Shown: piece by piece, positions 1 through 13,534 of the stretch | Numbering within the stretch: position 1 is the first letter of the stretch | Layout: the number at the start of each line of letters is the position of its first letter | Source: Camellia lanceoleosa | Taxonomy: Eukaryota > Streptophyta > Magnoliopsida > Ericales > Theaceae | Reading direction: 5' to 3' | DNA length: 64,000 nucleotides | Assembly: GCA_025200525.1 (NCBI GenBank) | Contig: CM045758.1 | Location: 64,354,598 to 64,418,597, forward strand | The notes under the pieces: generated by a model | The model's database searches: none | What the model saw: the letters and a program-made list of their open reading frames with translations, nothing else | Told to the model about the DNA's origin: nothing | Position numbers and translations under genes: made by a program

Positions 1-152
1 GAATGAAGCGAGAAAGGATATAGGTGCAGGAAGCTCGAACCTGTGACGTTCCGCCGCAAAATTCGAATGCCCAACAAGCAATCGAACTCATGTCCGGATG
101 TACCTGCAAGCACAACCGAGTCTTGAGGACGGTCAAAAATGGGGTGTCTACA
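1..152 (-). mobile_element. TE-3 solo LTR, 5' tip only (copy A)
   Basis: Minus-strand LTR beginning (read on the minus strand) with TGTAGACACCCC at base 152 and running off the window start. It corresponds to 42477-42628. The remaining 4.2 kb of this LTR lies outside copy A as shown here. Confidence 0.8.
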
Positions 153-1237
153 CAACCCCGCGTCTTTCTCCCTTTTATTTAATCACTTTCGATGGTTAGA
201 TTAGGGACATTTTCAATTAGCATACCTTATGCTTGCATGTTTGCATTCATTCAATTGTCATGCATACACTAAGGCTCGGCGCATCATTCAAACTGCATTG
301 CAATTTCAATACTTATTTGAATACGCGTTTCAAAGCATGTTATCAAATTGTATCATATGCCATATTAGTAGCCGAGCCTATTAATTGCATCATTGTATGT
401 GTTGCATTAGGCATCTTGTATAGTTAGGATCATGCATTTTTCTAACTAGTTTTTGTTTTGGCTTGGACTACTCGGTAAGTCTTTATGCTTTAGCATACTT
501 GCATGAGTGTGATTGCCATATTTCCATGTTTCGCATGCTTGTCATGAGGCTATGTACTTAAATGTTAAACTGCATGAATACATGGATGAAGGCTTGTTGC
601 TTGAATCGAACGATTCAATAAATGTGAGTTTTAAGCCCACTTTGTTGTTGCAAAGTCATGTTTTAAGCCCACTATGTTTTGTGGCAAAATTATCTTTTAA
701 GCCCACTTGAGGTGGCAACTTCAAACCATTTTGAAAACAAAACACAAGTTGAATTATTCCAAGTCTTGCGACTAGTCTATATTTGGATGTGCGCATTACA
801 TAGTAATGTTAGATTAATAATCAAAACAAGAACACATAATGTTTATAAAAAAACATATCATGATTCGTAGAGGCCGATCTTTGATCGGTGGCGAGTGCTC
901 AATTCATGACCTTCCCCCATCGTACCCAAGTTCCCGAGCCAAGGCAACTTTGGTGATGACGGACACATGGCCTTTGGCATGAGTCAGGGTTTCTAAAATT
1001 TTTCCAAAAATAAAATATTTAGGTGGCGACTTTGTAATCTAGCAAAGCAGTCCAATTTTGGCATTATTTGATTTAAAATCAATTTTCTAAAAAGATTTGC
1101 CAGATTGGACTCTTTGGTGTTTATCAGTTTCACATTGTACTTATGATACTAGATTCAGAACTGCGGGAGTCCCAACTGTGAGGCCTTCTTTCCACACCCT
1201 TTCCGAAAGGCGAGGCGCGGAAAAAGGCGAGTTCACA
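153..1237 (+). mobile_element. TE-2 solo LTR, 3' portion (copy A)
   Basis: Plus-strand LTR end that continues after the nested TE-3 tip. It finishes in GTTCACA at 1237 and is followed by GTTTT (1238-1242), the right half of the TE-2 target duplication. It equals 42629-43722. The segment contains the LTR-internal word GTGGCGACTTT at 1023-1033, conserved among all the giant LTRs here. No protein is encoded. Confidence 0.8.
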
Positions 1238-1399
1238 GTTTTCAACCTTGCGAGCTCTATTTTTCTTTCTTCTTCCTTTTAATTTATTTTTTTCTTTGTT
1301 TCCATTTTTTCATTTTTGTTTTTATGTTTTTCTTTTTGCTCTATCTTTTGCTTGGGTCGCCATTCCGAGTTTTCAACGAAGCGAGCCTCTCAAGGATAG

Positions 1400-1785
1400 A
1401 AAAGTTTAACTTGTCCATGTTAATTGGCCGTCAGATCACTAAGCCATCTGAATCTAGGAGAGTAGGTTGTTGATGATGTAAGAGCCCGACCAATTGGGTG
1501 CGAATTTGCCCCTAGTGTCGTGGATAGGAACTTCGATTGTCCTTTCAACAATAAATCTTCTTCTTTCATATTTGGAATTTGGCTTTCTTGCGATTTTCAT
1601 TGGCTTGAAAATGACCCGATTTGAATCTTTGAGCATATCTAACCTTTTGCCCCTAGTTCAAGGGTTGCTTCTAATCGACTATACAAGCTTCCTTTGATGA
1701 CATCGACCTTATTGCCCCTAGTTCAAGGGTTGCTTCCAATCCGACCATGCAAGCCTCATATTTTGGTTGATTGTTGAACATTACG
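1400..1785 (-). pseudogene. TE-1 pol remnant: RNase H and integrase tail (copy A)
   Basis: Counterpart of 43900-44275. The minus strand carries two tandem versions of a GLEATLELGA word typical of Ty3 RNase H, then an integrase-tail motif of the type HDTRGKF.PNW.GSYI. Frames are interrupted more often than in copy B. It is a non-functional fragment. Confidence 0.55.
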
Positions 1786-1802
1786 AATCAAGGTTCAAGG
1801 TT

Positions 1803-2019
1803 TAAAAGCAAAGGGTAGAGTCTTAAGTAGAGTAATCTTATACTGTATAATCTCAAGATCAATTCCAGGCATGTCTTCATAGGACCACGTAAAACATTTT
1901 TTGAAATCTTTTAATAAAGCAACTAGTCGCTCGTGTTCTTTTGAAGACAATGTAGAACCAATCTAGATCAAGCCAGGATCCTCCTCAGTACTCATATTCA
2001 CAGACATTATCTCATTCAT
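1803..2019 (-). pseudogene. TE-1 pol remnant: segment just before RT (copy A)
   Basis: Counterpart of 44298-44519. The minus strand reads the Ty3 signature FTWSYEDMPGID, which lies at the entrance of the reverse transcriptase domain in plant non-chromoviral Ty3 elements. An in-frame stop precedes it and the RT catalytic region (YxDD) is absent. Confidence 0.6.
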
Positions 2020-2389
2020 TAAAGGCTTAGCGCGCTTCTCTTCCTCTTAGTTTGATCAAATTTTTAGAAATCCCAAGGAATTCCTTCCTCTTTGTTTTCA
2101 GCATAGTTTTGGAAATAGTTTTGAAAAACTTTGATCAATGCAATGATTTAAAGGCACAAAGAAATAGGTGAAAAGTACTACCGTTTCATTCAGAACTTTT
2201 AGCTCAATTGGCTTAATGATAGAAACAGATGCAAAAGAAAGAGTGAAAAAAGACAAACAAGAACAAATAGGGAAGTGATGCGAGTTAACACCCCGAAATC
2301 ACCAAAACAAAATGACTCAACACCTAGTTCAAAAGAAAAATAAACAACATTTTCAATATTGCTAAAATCGATTGTGTGCCATTTAACAT

Positions 2390-4767
2390 GCTCGAGTAAA
2401 ATGGCGCCATTAGCAGGTGGTTCATTCCTGACCATAGAACCAGTCGCATTATCCCCCAAGTTCATTAATCCAGCGCCGATAGACTTTGTAGGACCTGATG
2501 GAGTGATGACCTTATTGTCAATCAGATTTTGAACTTCATGGCGAAGAAAAACAATGGTCGATGTCATGGCGATTTGTTGATGGAAGGTGCGATGCTTGGA
2601 AGCATTATACTTGGCTAGAAGGGGATTAGGGAGAGGCCAAGGGTCGGGGTTTGAGATGGACTTGTCTCATGAGGATGTAAGCTTTGGACAAGGTCATGAA
2701 AAGGAGATTGAAGAATGCGGTTACCGATCTGACGAGGATTGATAGAGGGTTGGCGGTGTTGATTGGGTTTGATGATCTCTTACGGGTGTAGGGCTGGATT
2801 TGGAAGGATGTTTCTTGCAAGACATCCCTTTTCATGGCTTATCCTTGGATTCAAAGTGCCCCTAACCTGAGCGACAAAAGTGTCATCCACAGCCTTTGTA
2901 ATAACTTGTAGCACTTGCTGTTTGTTTAACCCTTTGGCCTTCAAGGCCTCAGTAGCCCAGCGGAGATGTACATAAGGATCAATACTGGCCTCGGCTTTGT
3001 TCTTGCCCTTGCTTCAGCTTTTCCAAGCGATTGGGTGGCTATGTCGAAGCGAGGCCCAGTTGTTGTTGACATGTCATCACCCAGGCTTGAGATAACTTCA
3101 GGTTGGCCTTCTTCAAATGCAACTCATCCAAAGATTGGGGAGTTTCTTAACATAAAACTCCTAGCATGTGATGTGGTCGATAATGGAACCAAGATCTCAA
3201 AGGCTAAATTTGCCACAGTTCTCTGAGATCCTCAATCATGCTCAACAGCTCAAAAGTAGTGGGCTGGGCCATTGGTGCCCGCGGTGTATTTGATGGGGTT
3301 TGAGATGATTGGGGTTCCAATGCATCCATCATACACAAGTTCGTGCTTTTTGGAATGAACACCTCAGGCTTGGGTAAATGGGTGGGATGATGTATATGCT
3401 AAAGTTGTAGGTGGATGGCAGTGTATGGATTAGGTTGAGGTGTGGAGGCAATGGGTTAATGTTAACCTGAGGTCTTTTTGGTGGAGCTCTGATCTCTTCG
3501 TCAATAAGATCCTAAATCTTATGACGAAGGTAGATCTGACAGTTTGTATCATAAGTGTTGTTGATGATGATAAACCTGATATTTTGCGGTCATGTCTTGG
3601 TAGCAAAAGGATTTGGAAGGGATCGAGGTTCTAGAAGCTCTAGGTGCCCTTTTTCTAGCGTTTTCAAGGCTTGAAAGTGACTCATGTAAAGTGAGGAAAT
3701 TTGGGCTTGGGATCGAGTTGAAGTGGTTGGTTTTGGTTATTATCAAGAAAATGGTTTTCGATGAGTGATGATAGTGTTTACTTCTTAGTATTTTGCAGCT
3801 GTACTACTACTGGTAGTAGCATTGGAACTACGAACAACATTCTTCTTCAAAGGCTCATTCCCTTCCACAATGATCCCCTGTCTGATGGCATCCTTGATTT
3901 AAACCCCAATTTCATGAAGGTCCTTAAAGTTGAATAGTGGGAGGACTATCATTTTCTGTAATAGCCTTTCATGCAGGTTTTTAACAATGATACGAGCTTG
4001 CTCTTTCTCTAGAGGCCTGTTTGCCATCATAGCCGCCATTGCCCTCCATCGAGTAACAAACTCGAAAAAGCCCTCCTTCAATTCCTGACACGTTGCCTCA
4101 AGATCATGAGTTATGACCTCCATCTACGGGTTATAAGAATATTGGGCGACAAAGGATTCAACCAACTCCTGCCAACTCTGTTTCACAGAGTCCTCCAATT
4201 TCGCATACCAGATGTCAGCTATTCCAGACCGCGGTTTGGCGAATAGTGACAACCGAACTCGGGTCAACCCCATTGGTCGTAGGATATCAGAAAATAGGCG
4301 CAGATGCACCATTAGATCTCCAAAGCCATCGAAGCGGTCAATATGCAGCATCTTGAACCGCTCTGGCAAAGTAATGACAGATTCAGTATATCCATCCTCA
4401 ATATCGAAATGGATCTAACCCCCTGTGCTTTCTTGAATAGTTTTTCAAGTTTGTTTACTTTGAGCAAGGTCGGGTCAAACTCAAACTCACTCAAGGTGCC
4501 TCATTTGGAGCTCTAGACATTTGGTGGAATTTGGATCTATCTGGACTAGAGGAATAAGAACACCGGTGGATCTGTTTGTATTAGCGGTGGTGCACAGCAT
4601 AAAGTAGCCACATTAGGTACATAAGAAGTAGAAGCCGACTAAGCATGTTGTTGTTGTTGTAACCTACTAGTGACATCGGTTTGTCGGGTCATATCTATTT
4701 GGAGTGAATCTCTTGTTTCTTTGAAGATGGATCAATAAATCCTCTAGATTTGTTGAAGGTGAGCCAT
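2390..4767 (-). pseudogene. TE-1 gag, degraded (copy A)
   Basis: Minus-strand gag equivalent to 44890-47337 in copy B. The conserved Ty3 gag core is readable at 3899-4369 (FVTRWRAMAAMMANRPLEKE region), with the same in-frame TAG just before MEVITHDLE. The first Cys/His knuckle (about 3540-3610) is unreadable here, while its sequence is clear in copy B. Most extra frameshifts relative to copy B fall at CAG/CTG sites, so I attribute them to sequencing error rather than biology. Confidence 0.7.
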
Positions 4768-5633
4768 GATAGGAGTAAAGGCACAGGATGAAATTTGAAC
4801 AAGGTGATCTAAGCGGTGAATGTCAAAAGCGATTGGAATTAGTGAACCTGTCCGCCTCGTTAGTCTTCTTGCAGCTAGCGAAAGCAAAACAAACACTAAC
4901 GCCTCTGAACTAAATTTTAGACTGACAAAGTCTATTGATCACGAATCTCTGAGTACCTAGGAGATATTAGAGCCTTCTGAAGCTATGGTTCTAGGACTAC
5001 CTAGTAAAAGAGAAAACAGACAGCACCTCAGCCTAATTTCACTAGAACAGATATGATCACAGCTGAATGAATGTACTCCCCACTGAATTTTACCTCATAA
5101 ACTAATACCAACTGTACCACTAATATGAAGCACCCCTGTACAGTTTCATTGTAAAGCATATACTAAGTAAAGAGCCAAAACACCCTTATGAAGGGGAGGC
5201 GGGAGGTTACCTTGTCCTAGTTTTGGCATGAACTAGGGTTTCACTGCTTCAAGCAAGTGGTTTCACAAAATCCTACATGTGAGCATCCTGTCTTAAGTTG
5301 GAACAGTCACTATGGCTTTATTTATATCTGACTAGGCGATTGGTCAAAAGGGTACCTCGGCAAGATTACCTAATATACCTCTCACACCTAACAACGAAAA
5401 ATGAAAAGGAGGATCAAGCAGTGCAGCGATAATCCGAGATCCGAGGGTTGTGTTTCCAACATGGCGAGCCCGACGGTCGACCTTTTGGCAAGCTTTTAGG
5501 CAAGCCTCGATGGCGTCCGGGAATAACGGATGGCAAACACGGTGACTTAAGCGCACTAATGCAAATACAATGCAAAGAACAAATAAGTGTAGATAAAATT
5601 TCACATCATGAATTTGAAGTCAAGTTCTCTAAA
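4768..5633 (-). other. TE-1 untranslated leader (copy A)
   Basis: Sequence between the TE-1 primer site and gag; counterpart of 47338-48180. I see no ORF of interest and no structured RNA that I can support. Confidence 0.5.
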
Positions 5634-6699
5634 TTTCCCCAGATTAGCGAAGCTGTAGCTTGCTTCGTGCTCCTTTAGGAAGACAATTAGCCCTCTGATT
5701 CGGACTCCATGGTTCATCTGATTCCACAAGTGCAATGCGAAATAGATAAACACAAATGAGTCCAAATCTAGCAATTCTTTTGAAAAATCAATTTTGAATC
5801 AAAATGCCAAAAATGAACTGCTTTGCTAAATGATAGAGTCACCACCTAAATATTTTTGAGAAATTTAGGAAACCTAAGACTCGTATCAAAGGCCACTTAT
5901 TCGTCATCACCAAAGTGTCTCGGCTCGGGAACCTTAGGTGCGAGAAGGAAAGGTCATGAATTGAGCACCCCACTCAGCCGGTCAAAGATCAGCCTCTACT
6001 AATCATGATATGATTCTTATTTACATTATATGCTCTTGTTCCGATTTATTAGGCTATCTTTACCAGGTGATGCACACTAGTATAGACTAATTGGCAAAAA
6101 TTGGAACATTTGATTTTTATGTTTGTTTTGAAAGGTGTTTTGAATATGTACCACTTGAAAAAGTGATCTCATATGTACATTTATCAAATCATCCCAATTC
6201 AAGCACTTGGCCTTCATCCACGTGCATTTCAAGAGATATATCATTTAAGCACTTAGCCTTATGGAAAATATGTTAGATATGGCCACAATTACACGCATAC
6301 GATATGCTAAAGCAATAAGCGCTCACCTAATACTCCAAGGCAAGCCAGAAGAAATAAAATGGTTAAAAACAATGCATGCTCCTAATCAATGCCACTTGAC
6401 TAATGCAACACATGCAAAGATGCAACTTCTAGGCCCGGCTACTAGCATGGCGTGTGGATTAATTTGTTAGCATGCAGTTAAGCACGTATTCAAAGAAGTA
6501 ATAAATAACAATGTGATTTAGAATGACGCGCTGAGCCTAATGCATGCATGATAATGAATGCAATCATGAAAATGCTAAGCGAAAATGTGATGCTCTAAAC
6601 TATCCATTATACGCAAATAAATGAAAGGGGGAAAGACATGAGGTTGGAAGACATCCACGCATTATTATAATTTTGTCCTCGCGTAGGAGGGTCCGAATA

Positions 6700-7040
6700 A
6701 ATGCCCTAGCAAATTACTACGACTTAGCTAACTATTATAAATCGAATAAATTAACTACACTAGCTAATTAGAATAAATTGGCCCTCTTGCAAGAGTGGGA
6801 TAAATGAAATAGCTAAGCTACTTAAGTAATTATCACAACGCCGAATTTAATTAACTATTCTAGCTAATTAAATAATTACAACACAAAATTAATTACTCTA
6901 ACGACTTAGCTACAACGCAAAATTAACTAGCTAATTCTACTAATTAAGTACAGCACAGACATAATAATACAAAGGACTAACTAAGTAGCTACACTATAGA
7001 ATTAATTACGCGTAATTAAGTACTCTAACTAATCAGCCTC
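6700..7040. repeat. TAGCTAATTA low-complexity module in LTR (copy A)
   Basis: AT-rich run built from variants of TTAGCTAATTAA and ACTAGCTAATT. The same module occurs at the same place in the other giant LTRs (28960-29295, 38030-38160, 39355-39480, 49255-49600). Confidence 0.6.
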
Positions 7041-8724
7041 GAGAAGTAAGGAATGCTCATGAATGAATGCGGATTCCACCCAAAATGATTCTGTTTTGCC
7101 ATTAGAAGATTGCACTATTTTGCCTTAGCCTCTGCTCTATTCTGCAGGAAAAAGGGACTCTGCTTGGTTGAAAAAGGTGGCCAGCTGGCTAGAAGTAGTG
7201 GGTGGCCGTACAGAAAAAGTGGCCGGCTGACCACTAGTTTGGGGTACTACCTTGTTGCAATAGATAACAAACAGAGCACAAAGCGAGCATTTTAGGGGAT
7301 GTTTGTCCACCCTACCTCTTCTTATCATCAAACAAATCAAAGGAGGGTAGGCTCGATTAACTAGCCATCAATTGGTACAAAGTCATTACGTGATGACTTA
7401 TGAACCAAGGGATACAATTTCAATAAATGCATAATGAAAGACCCACAAACCTCCTCCCTATCATGACATTGATCAAGGGAAGCGGTCGACCTTGACTCTT
7501 GAACCGTTTTCATCACTAACAAGTATGAAACGACTCAAGATTCAATGGGTTCAATTAACGTCCGATTGAATCCAAACCATTTTATTATCTTGCTCCATTT
7601 TATTCCCATTTTTAATATCTCTTTTAATTACCTTTCCATTCCTTGAGCCTTTTAGTCCAATAATGAAGATTAAGTCCACTAATGGAAAGAAGTGTCAAAC
7701 AAAGGGTTATTTTGGACATAAGAGAGATGTCATGCCATGGTAATGAACCTTGAAGAGATTAAACCATTAAGCACAACAATCTCTATCTCAAGCTTAAACA
7801 AACAATTAGTTTGAAAGCGACCCTCAAAGCAAAGAAGAAGCCAAGAAATGAGAGGTGTAGAGATGATTAGGGTGAACACAAGTATGGAAAGCTTGAAATA
7901 AATGCTATTAACTCAAACATATTGGTGTCTAATGCCTAAAACACCAAACCTATGAGGACCGTTACACTATAAGCATGCTATACAAAGCATAAATGAAACA
8001 AACACATAAAAGCAGTCCTAAATAAAAGCTAAAATAGTGCTAGAGTTGAGGTAAAAGAAGCTAAAAGAGTAAGCTAAAATAATAGAGCAATTAAGCTAGC
8101 AAACAAGCCAAAGGATGGGAGGCTAACCCCTCCATTTTGAGACTTCAAACCCACATTTTAAGCCTTTGAAAAAATCTGAAAATCAATGGTAAAAAGCTCA
8201 AAAAAAGTTGATGTAATGATGGGAAACACAAGGGCAAAAGTTTGGAATACAAGGTACAAAGAAAGGTGGTTAACCTTTTTACCTTTGGTAGCTTTAAGCC
8301 ACTAGTTTCAGCCCATAAAAACAGTGTAAAAACAGTCCAAAAACAGCAAGAAAAGAGATGGAAGAAGTAGTACAAAGAAGGAAGAAGTTATACCTCTTGA
8401 AGACTCTTTGTTTCACAAACCACAAGGCTTTCACTCTCAAAGGTTGAAATTTGGACTCAATAATCTCAGCAAAGAGAGCTCAAATATTGGTTTAGGAAGT
8501 GTTTAGGGAATGTGTGTGTGTTGCAAGATAGAGATAGAAAAAATTTTAAGTTTTGGAGCTTTTGGAATTTTTTGTAACCCAATTTCAATAGGGGAGGTCA
8601 TTTATATATAGAGAAACATGTTACTCCCTTAGAAATATCTGTATATAGACAACTGGTGCAGTGCATACACATGTGGGAATAGCTGGCAACAAATATGTGC
8701 AGAAATCTATTTTTTGACACAAGT

Positions 8725-8825
8725 GGCTGGCCGTACACTTGTGGGGACACTTGGTTGGCCAATCCACTCAAAATGGCCTAATTTTTCACAATTGGCTGAC
8801 CGTACACTATTAGTGGTCGACCGTC
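8725..8825. repeat. GGCCGGC-like phased array, upstream of TATA (copy A)
   Basis: Counterpart of 51293-51398. Degenerate GGCTGGCC/GGCCTA/GGCTGACC/GGTCGACC words at roughly 20-bp steps, on the upstream side of the LTR promoter (minus strand). Confidence 0.6.
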
Positions 8826-9411
8826 CATAAAAATCTGCTTCCAGACCTGACTTCAAACGATCATATCTCTTTCATCCAGACTCGATTTTAGGTGATTTTT
8901 GAGTCTAAATTGAAGCCCCAGAAGTCTACTTTCCAATGGTGGTGGCCTTACATCTAATTCTAAGTGTGCAATGAGATATGCCTATTTTAGTAAAGGTTGC
9001 TCATTTATATCTTAACGGATTGATGCCCAACATTTTCCCCAACTAGTTTTCTTCCCCCCTCCTATTTTGTCCAACTCCAAACCTATAAATAAGATATTTT
9101 TATAGATTTTTCAAAGAGTTCACCTCCCTTTCATTTATTTCCACTTTGTCCTTACTTAGCTTACGAAAAGTGCAATCTTTTAAACAAAATCGAACCTCGG
9201 AATATCGTAGAAACATTTGGAAAAGTATTTTGAAAAAGAGGGTTTTTAAGGTCTAAAATAGTTTTGGTCAAAAATGGGGTGTGAAGTTAGGATTAGAGCT
9301 TCTTCTTGCTGAAGACATCGAGCGTTTGTATAGCATAACTTTCATCATCGAGTGATCAACTTTGGGCGCCCAAGTCTTAAGAGGCGGTCAAAAATGAGTG
9401 TCTACAATCAT

Positions 9412-9656
9412 TTGTCATACCCTTATATTAGCTATAAGTGATTGAAGCACCACCATAACATTGATAATTTTTGACATGGAATATGATACATTCCAGCGAT
9501 AATTTGTATCCAATGAAACCTTGCCACTCAATGGCGGTTTGTGTCCATTGGTGCACAAGATATAAACATACTTGTTGAAGGCTTGATTCCACAAGGATAA
9601 GTTTGCTTCTTCATCATCATCACTCCAAGTTAGAAAGGTCCTCTTGGGTGTGCCAA
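9412..9656. other. Pre-insertion flank (copy A), nothing recognised
   Basis: Sequence flanking the TE-1 insertion on the right; counterpart of 51982-52224. No coding match recognised. Confidence 0.4.
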
Positions 9657-10437
9657 TTTATGTTGGTAAAATTTTGGTTTAAGCTCAATCGACAATAATT
9701 AATCGAAAGACTTAAAATCTAATTTTCAATGAGCACTAAAAGATCGGACTTTGTGATTGGGTTCTATGTCTTAAATAGATTAAGGACTTCATTGGAGGTA
9801 TTATGTAAAGAAGAGAAAGAACATAATAGAATATATATTTATTCAAATGACTTGTCACTTGCTACCAGTTACAAGAACTTAAACAAGAACAAAGAATTGA
9901 AAAATACAACAATCGATAAAAGAAATGAAATGAAATTTGGAAAAAGCACATAAACTACTCCTAAAATTGCTAGCAAACTACTTCTAGATATCACAATTTG
10001 TGAGTGATTTATGGGTTGATTAATGTTTTGCTTGTATCTTCTTTGCCCTATTTATAGACTTAACCTTCACATTTCAAATTTCGTAACTGGTCAAAGTTGT
10101 TCCTTCTTTCATGGCCAGTTGCCTTATTCTTCTTAACAGCATGAAAGTTTGTTGCCACTTCTTTAGCCACACATTGCCTTATATCCTTCCACAATGCAAG
10201 CTAACCCATTATGCTCTCAACTACTTTCATCACAATGCAATAATAATAACGATAATGATAAAGAAATAATAATAATAACATGGCCATAATCACTTAAAAA
10301 TATGATTTATGGTATCAATTGACAGATCAAAATCAACTAACCACAATTAACAAAATTAAATCTGGCCACACTTGATAGGCCACAATAAAATTGGATTTGG
10401 CCACAATCGACAGAAAAATGAAATTTGGTATTATTTC

Positions 10438-10479
<42 letters not shown>

Positions 10480-11090
10480 GTTGCTATTTAGTACCATTTT
10501 GTGCTAAAAGTGGTTGAGAGGATAATGAATTAGCTTGCATTGTGGAAGGAGATAAGGCAACGTATGGCTAAAGAAATAGTAACAAATTTTCATGTTGTTG
10601 AGAAGGATGAGGCAACCGGCCATGAAAGAAGGAACTATTTTGATCAATTGCAAAATTTGAAATGTGAAGGTTCAACCTATAAATAAGGTAAGGAAGATAC
10701 AAGAAAAGCATTAATGAATCATCAATCGCTCACAAATTGTGAAGATTGTTTAGGCATAGTTAAGTTAGCCATTGTTAGGAGTCGATTAGGTGATAGATTT
10801 TCCAAATCCCTATTTCTTTCCTTCCTATCGATTGCTTTACTTTTTAATTCTTTGTTTTTGTTTAAGTTCTTGTAACTGGTAGCAATTGGCAAGTTATTTA
10901 AATAAATACATATTTTGTTTTGTTCTTTCTCTTCTTTATTTAATAACTTCCAAGGAAGTCTTTAATCTATTTAAGGCATAGAACTCAACCACAAAGTCTG
11001 ATCTTTTTTGTGTTTATTGAAAATTAGTTTAAGTCTTTCGATTAATTAATCGATTAAGCTGAATTTTTACCAATATAAATTAGCACATCA
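9657..11090. repeat. 1.4-kb inverted repeat (copy A)
   Basis: Left arm about 9657-10240 and right arm about 10498-11085 in inverted orientation, around an ATT microsatellite (10438-10480). See 52225-53670 for the better copy. Confidence 0.75.
10438..10480. repeat. (ATT)n microsatellite (copy A)
   Basis: About 14 uninterrupted ATT units at the centre of the inverted repeat. The copy B equivalent is 53012-53054. Confidence 0.95.
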
Positions 11091-11094
11091 ATGG

Positions 11095-11603
11095 AGAAGA
11101 TCGAGACTATGTGGTTGAGTTATATATCTTAAGCAGTTAAGGACTTCTTTGGAGGTTATTAAGTAAAAGAGAAAGAATAATATGTATTTATTCAAATAAC
11201 TTGTCACTTGCTACCAATTACAAGAATTTAAACAAGTACAAATAATTAAAAAATATAGCTATTGACAGAAGAAAAGAAACGGGGGTTGGAAAAACTATTA
11301 CTTAAACTACTCCTAAAATTGCTAACTTAAACTATGCCTAGATATCACAATTTGTGAGTGATTATGGGTTGATTGATGTTTTGCCTTTTCTTCCTTGCCT
11401 TATTTATAGGTTGAACTTTCACATTTCAAATTTCGCAACTGATCATAATAGTTCATTCTTTCATTGCCGATTACCCTATTCTTCTCAACAACATGAAAGT
11501 TTGTTACCACTTCTTTAGCTACATGTTGTCTCATTTCCTTCTATAACGCAACTAACTCATTATGCTCTCAACCACTTTCAGCACAAAACGGTACTAAATA
11601 AGA
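11095..11603 (+). repeat. Third, direct copy of the inverted-repeat arm (copy A)
   Basis: Same sequence as the left arm of 9657-11090, in direct orientation but lacking about 100 bp of its outer end. It shares phrases such as CTTGTCACTTGCTACCA and GATATCACAATTTGTGAGTG with the left arm. Confidence 0.7.
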
Positions 11604-12540
11604 TGTTGGAAAATAATGGTTTTTCAGAAACTTTAATTCGAAATTAAAATGGGACCTAACTGTCAGTTGAGGTGGATTTGAGTCCTTAAGAACTCTCTTA
11701 AGTGTGAAAATAGCAATACAAAAATAATGAGCCAAAACCATTGAGTTATGAATGAGAATTGACTTATAAAATGGGCATCGATAAAGTTGGGCTTAAATTT
11801 GGACTTAGTCTTAGTTTGGGTAGGCCTAGGCTTGTGCTTGTGCATATGATGGGTATGGTCTTGGACTTAGATTTGGACTTAATCATGAGCTTGGACTAAG
11901 CTATATTATATTGGGTTTAGCTTATGTATGTATTTGAGAATTGGCCTTGGATTGGGTTGTAACCCAACATTAGTATCCATTTATGACCCATCTAGTTGGT
12001 TTATTCAACCATCATTATATACATATTTATTTGTATATTTTAAGCACATGGAAGGTTTAGACCTTTGTAATTCTCATCTTTTGATGATGGAGATAATGAC
12101 CATATTAGTGGCCATAGGTTTTCAACCTTTGTAACTCTAGTCCTAATGGCTAGAGTTGATTGCCTTGGTCAATGGCATTTGATGGCCCTATTAATGTATA
12201 GCCTTCATGGCTAGGGATTTCCCTACTTATATAAATAGAGGCCTTTCCTCCAACAATAAGAGTTTTGGAGAGATTTTTGATAGAAAATGGAGATGGTGTT
12301 TTGAGATAAAAGCGTTGGAATGTTTTTTCCCTAAAGAATTTTTTCCTATCTTCTTTTGCTAACCCTTCTTTGGTTCTCGTTAGAGAGAGTGCAGCCATTA
12401 TCAAGTTAGCGAAAAGTATTCAAAAGGTACTTCGCATTAGCTGGTTTTGACCATCGTATCTTGGGGCAGAGCCTTGACATACCTCCAGCATCCACCAGGA
12501 GGTGATGAATTTGTTTTAAGGAAATTGTGGTATTACACAG
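11604..12540 (+). other. LTR-like promoter segment (copy A)
   Basis: Begins TGTTGGAAAATAATGG at about 11604 and carries a good TATA box (TATATAAATAGAGG, 12228-12241). See 54195-55140. No internal domain or second LTR is visible, so the class is unresolved. Confidence 0.4.
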
Positions 12541-13534
12541 ACTTCGGTTTACATCCTTTATCTTTTTTTCTTTAAACTTTTAAATTTAAATAATTTTTGG
12601 TATATTATTTTATATGTCCATTTGAATCCATCTTGTAATATGTTTTACGGTATAATTTAGTTCATTCTTGTGTTTTTTTAGTTCTATAGTTTATTGTATA
12701 TATCATTCTTTAATAATAAAAAATTATTATTATTATTATTTTGTCATTTCTATTTAATTCATTTTATAGATTTTTCTTTTATTTTTATGGAAAAATACTA
12801 ACAATCTTATATAGCCATTTTTCAAAAACTATTTAAAATGAATCTGTTTTAGTTGTTTATTTCTAATAATTTATTCATGCAATTTATTTCATGTTAATTA
12901 GTTGTTATTGTATGAGTTATTTGATTGTTAGTGTTTAAGTTGGTAGGAGTTCATAAAAATAAAAATTTCATTATGTAAGATTCTTACTATTTTATTTATT
13001 TATTTATTATTTTTTTTTTGTAGTTAACTTTCTTTACAGGTTTACGTAAGCGACAAAGGACGATATATAATACGAACAAATAAAATAAATTGGAATTAAT
13101 AAATTGGACTACTAATTTTGTTTTGAACAAGATAACCTAAGCATGAATGAGAATTTTGGATCTTTAGATTTTTGGACATATTTGTGAATTTAATTATTCA
13201 TTTTACAGTTTAGGTTAATTTCGAATTTATTCCATATGTTGATTTTGATTGATTAAATTTTGGAAAAAACAAAGAGTTGATTTTATTTTATTTTTTTTGG
13301 AGAATTTCAAGAGATTCGGCTAGTCAAAAGGTTTCCAACGGTATAAAAATCTCCAAATAAGTTTGTTTTAGGAGAAAATTTAGCAAAATAGTTTCGATTG
13401 TTTTAATATAATATTTATGTTGCATTATAAGGTCGATGGGTTCTAAGAAGTATCGATTGCATGGTGGAATATTTTGCATTATAATGTCTTTACTTTGTAT
13501 TCATTCTATTAATTAATTGTTGTATTGGTTGTGA
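12541..13534. other. AT-rich stretch, nothing recognised (copy A)
   Basis: Low GC, with short (ATT)n and (TTTA)n runs near 12720-12745 and 12990-13015. No coding potential that I can support. The last three bases (TGA) are the target duplication of the CACTA-type element. Confidence 0.5.

Larger units (their letters stand above)
5654..9406 (-). mobile_element. TE-1 5' LTR (copy A)
   Basis: Minus-strand LTR of about 3.75 kb. Its TG end is at 9406 (TGTAGACAC on the minus strand) and its CA end at 5654. Outside the TG end lies ATCAT (9407-9411), the TE-1 target duplication. It contains the two GGCCGGC-like arrays (about 7175-7235 and 8725-8825), a TATA-like box near 8603-8615 (minus strand) and the TAGCTAATTA-rich module at 6700-7040. 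The adjoining primer site (5634-5650) is corrupted compared with 48181-48200. The ORFs here are chance ORFs. Confidence 0.85.
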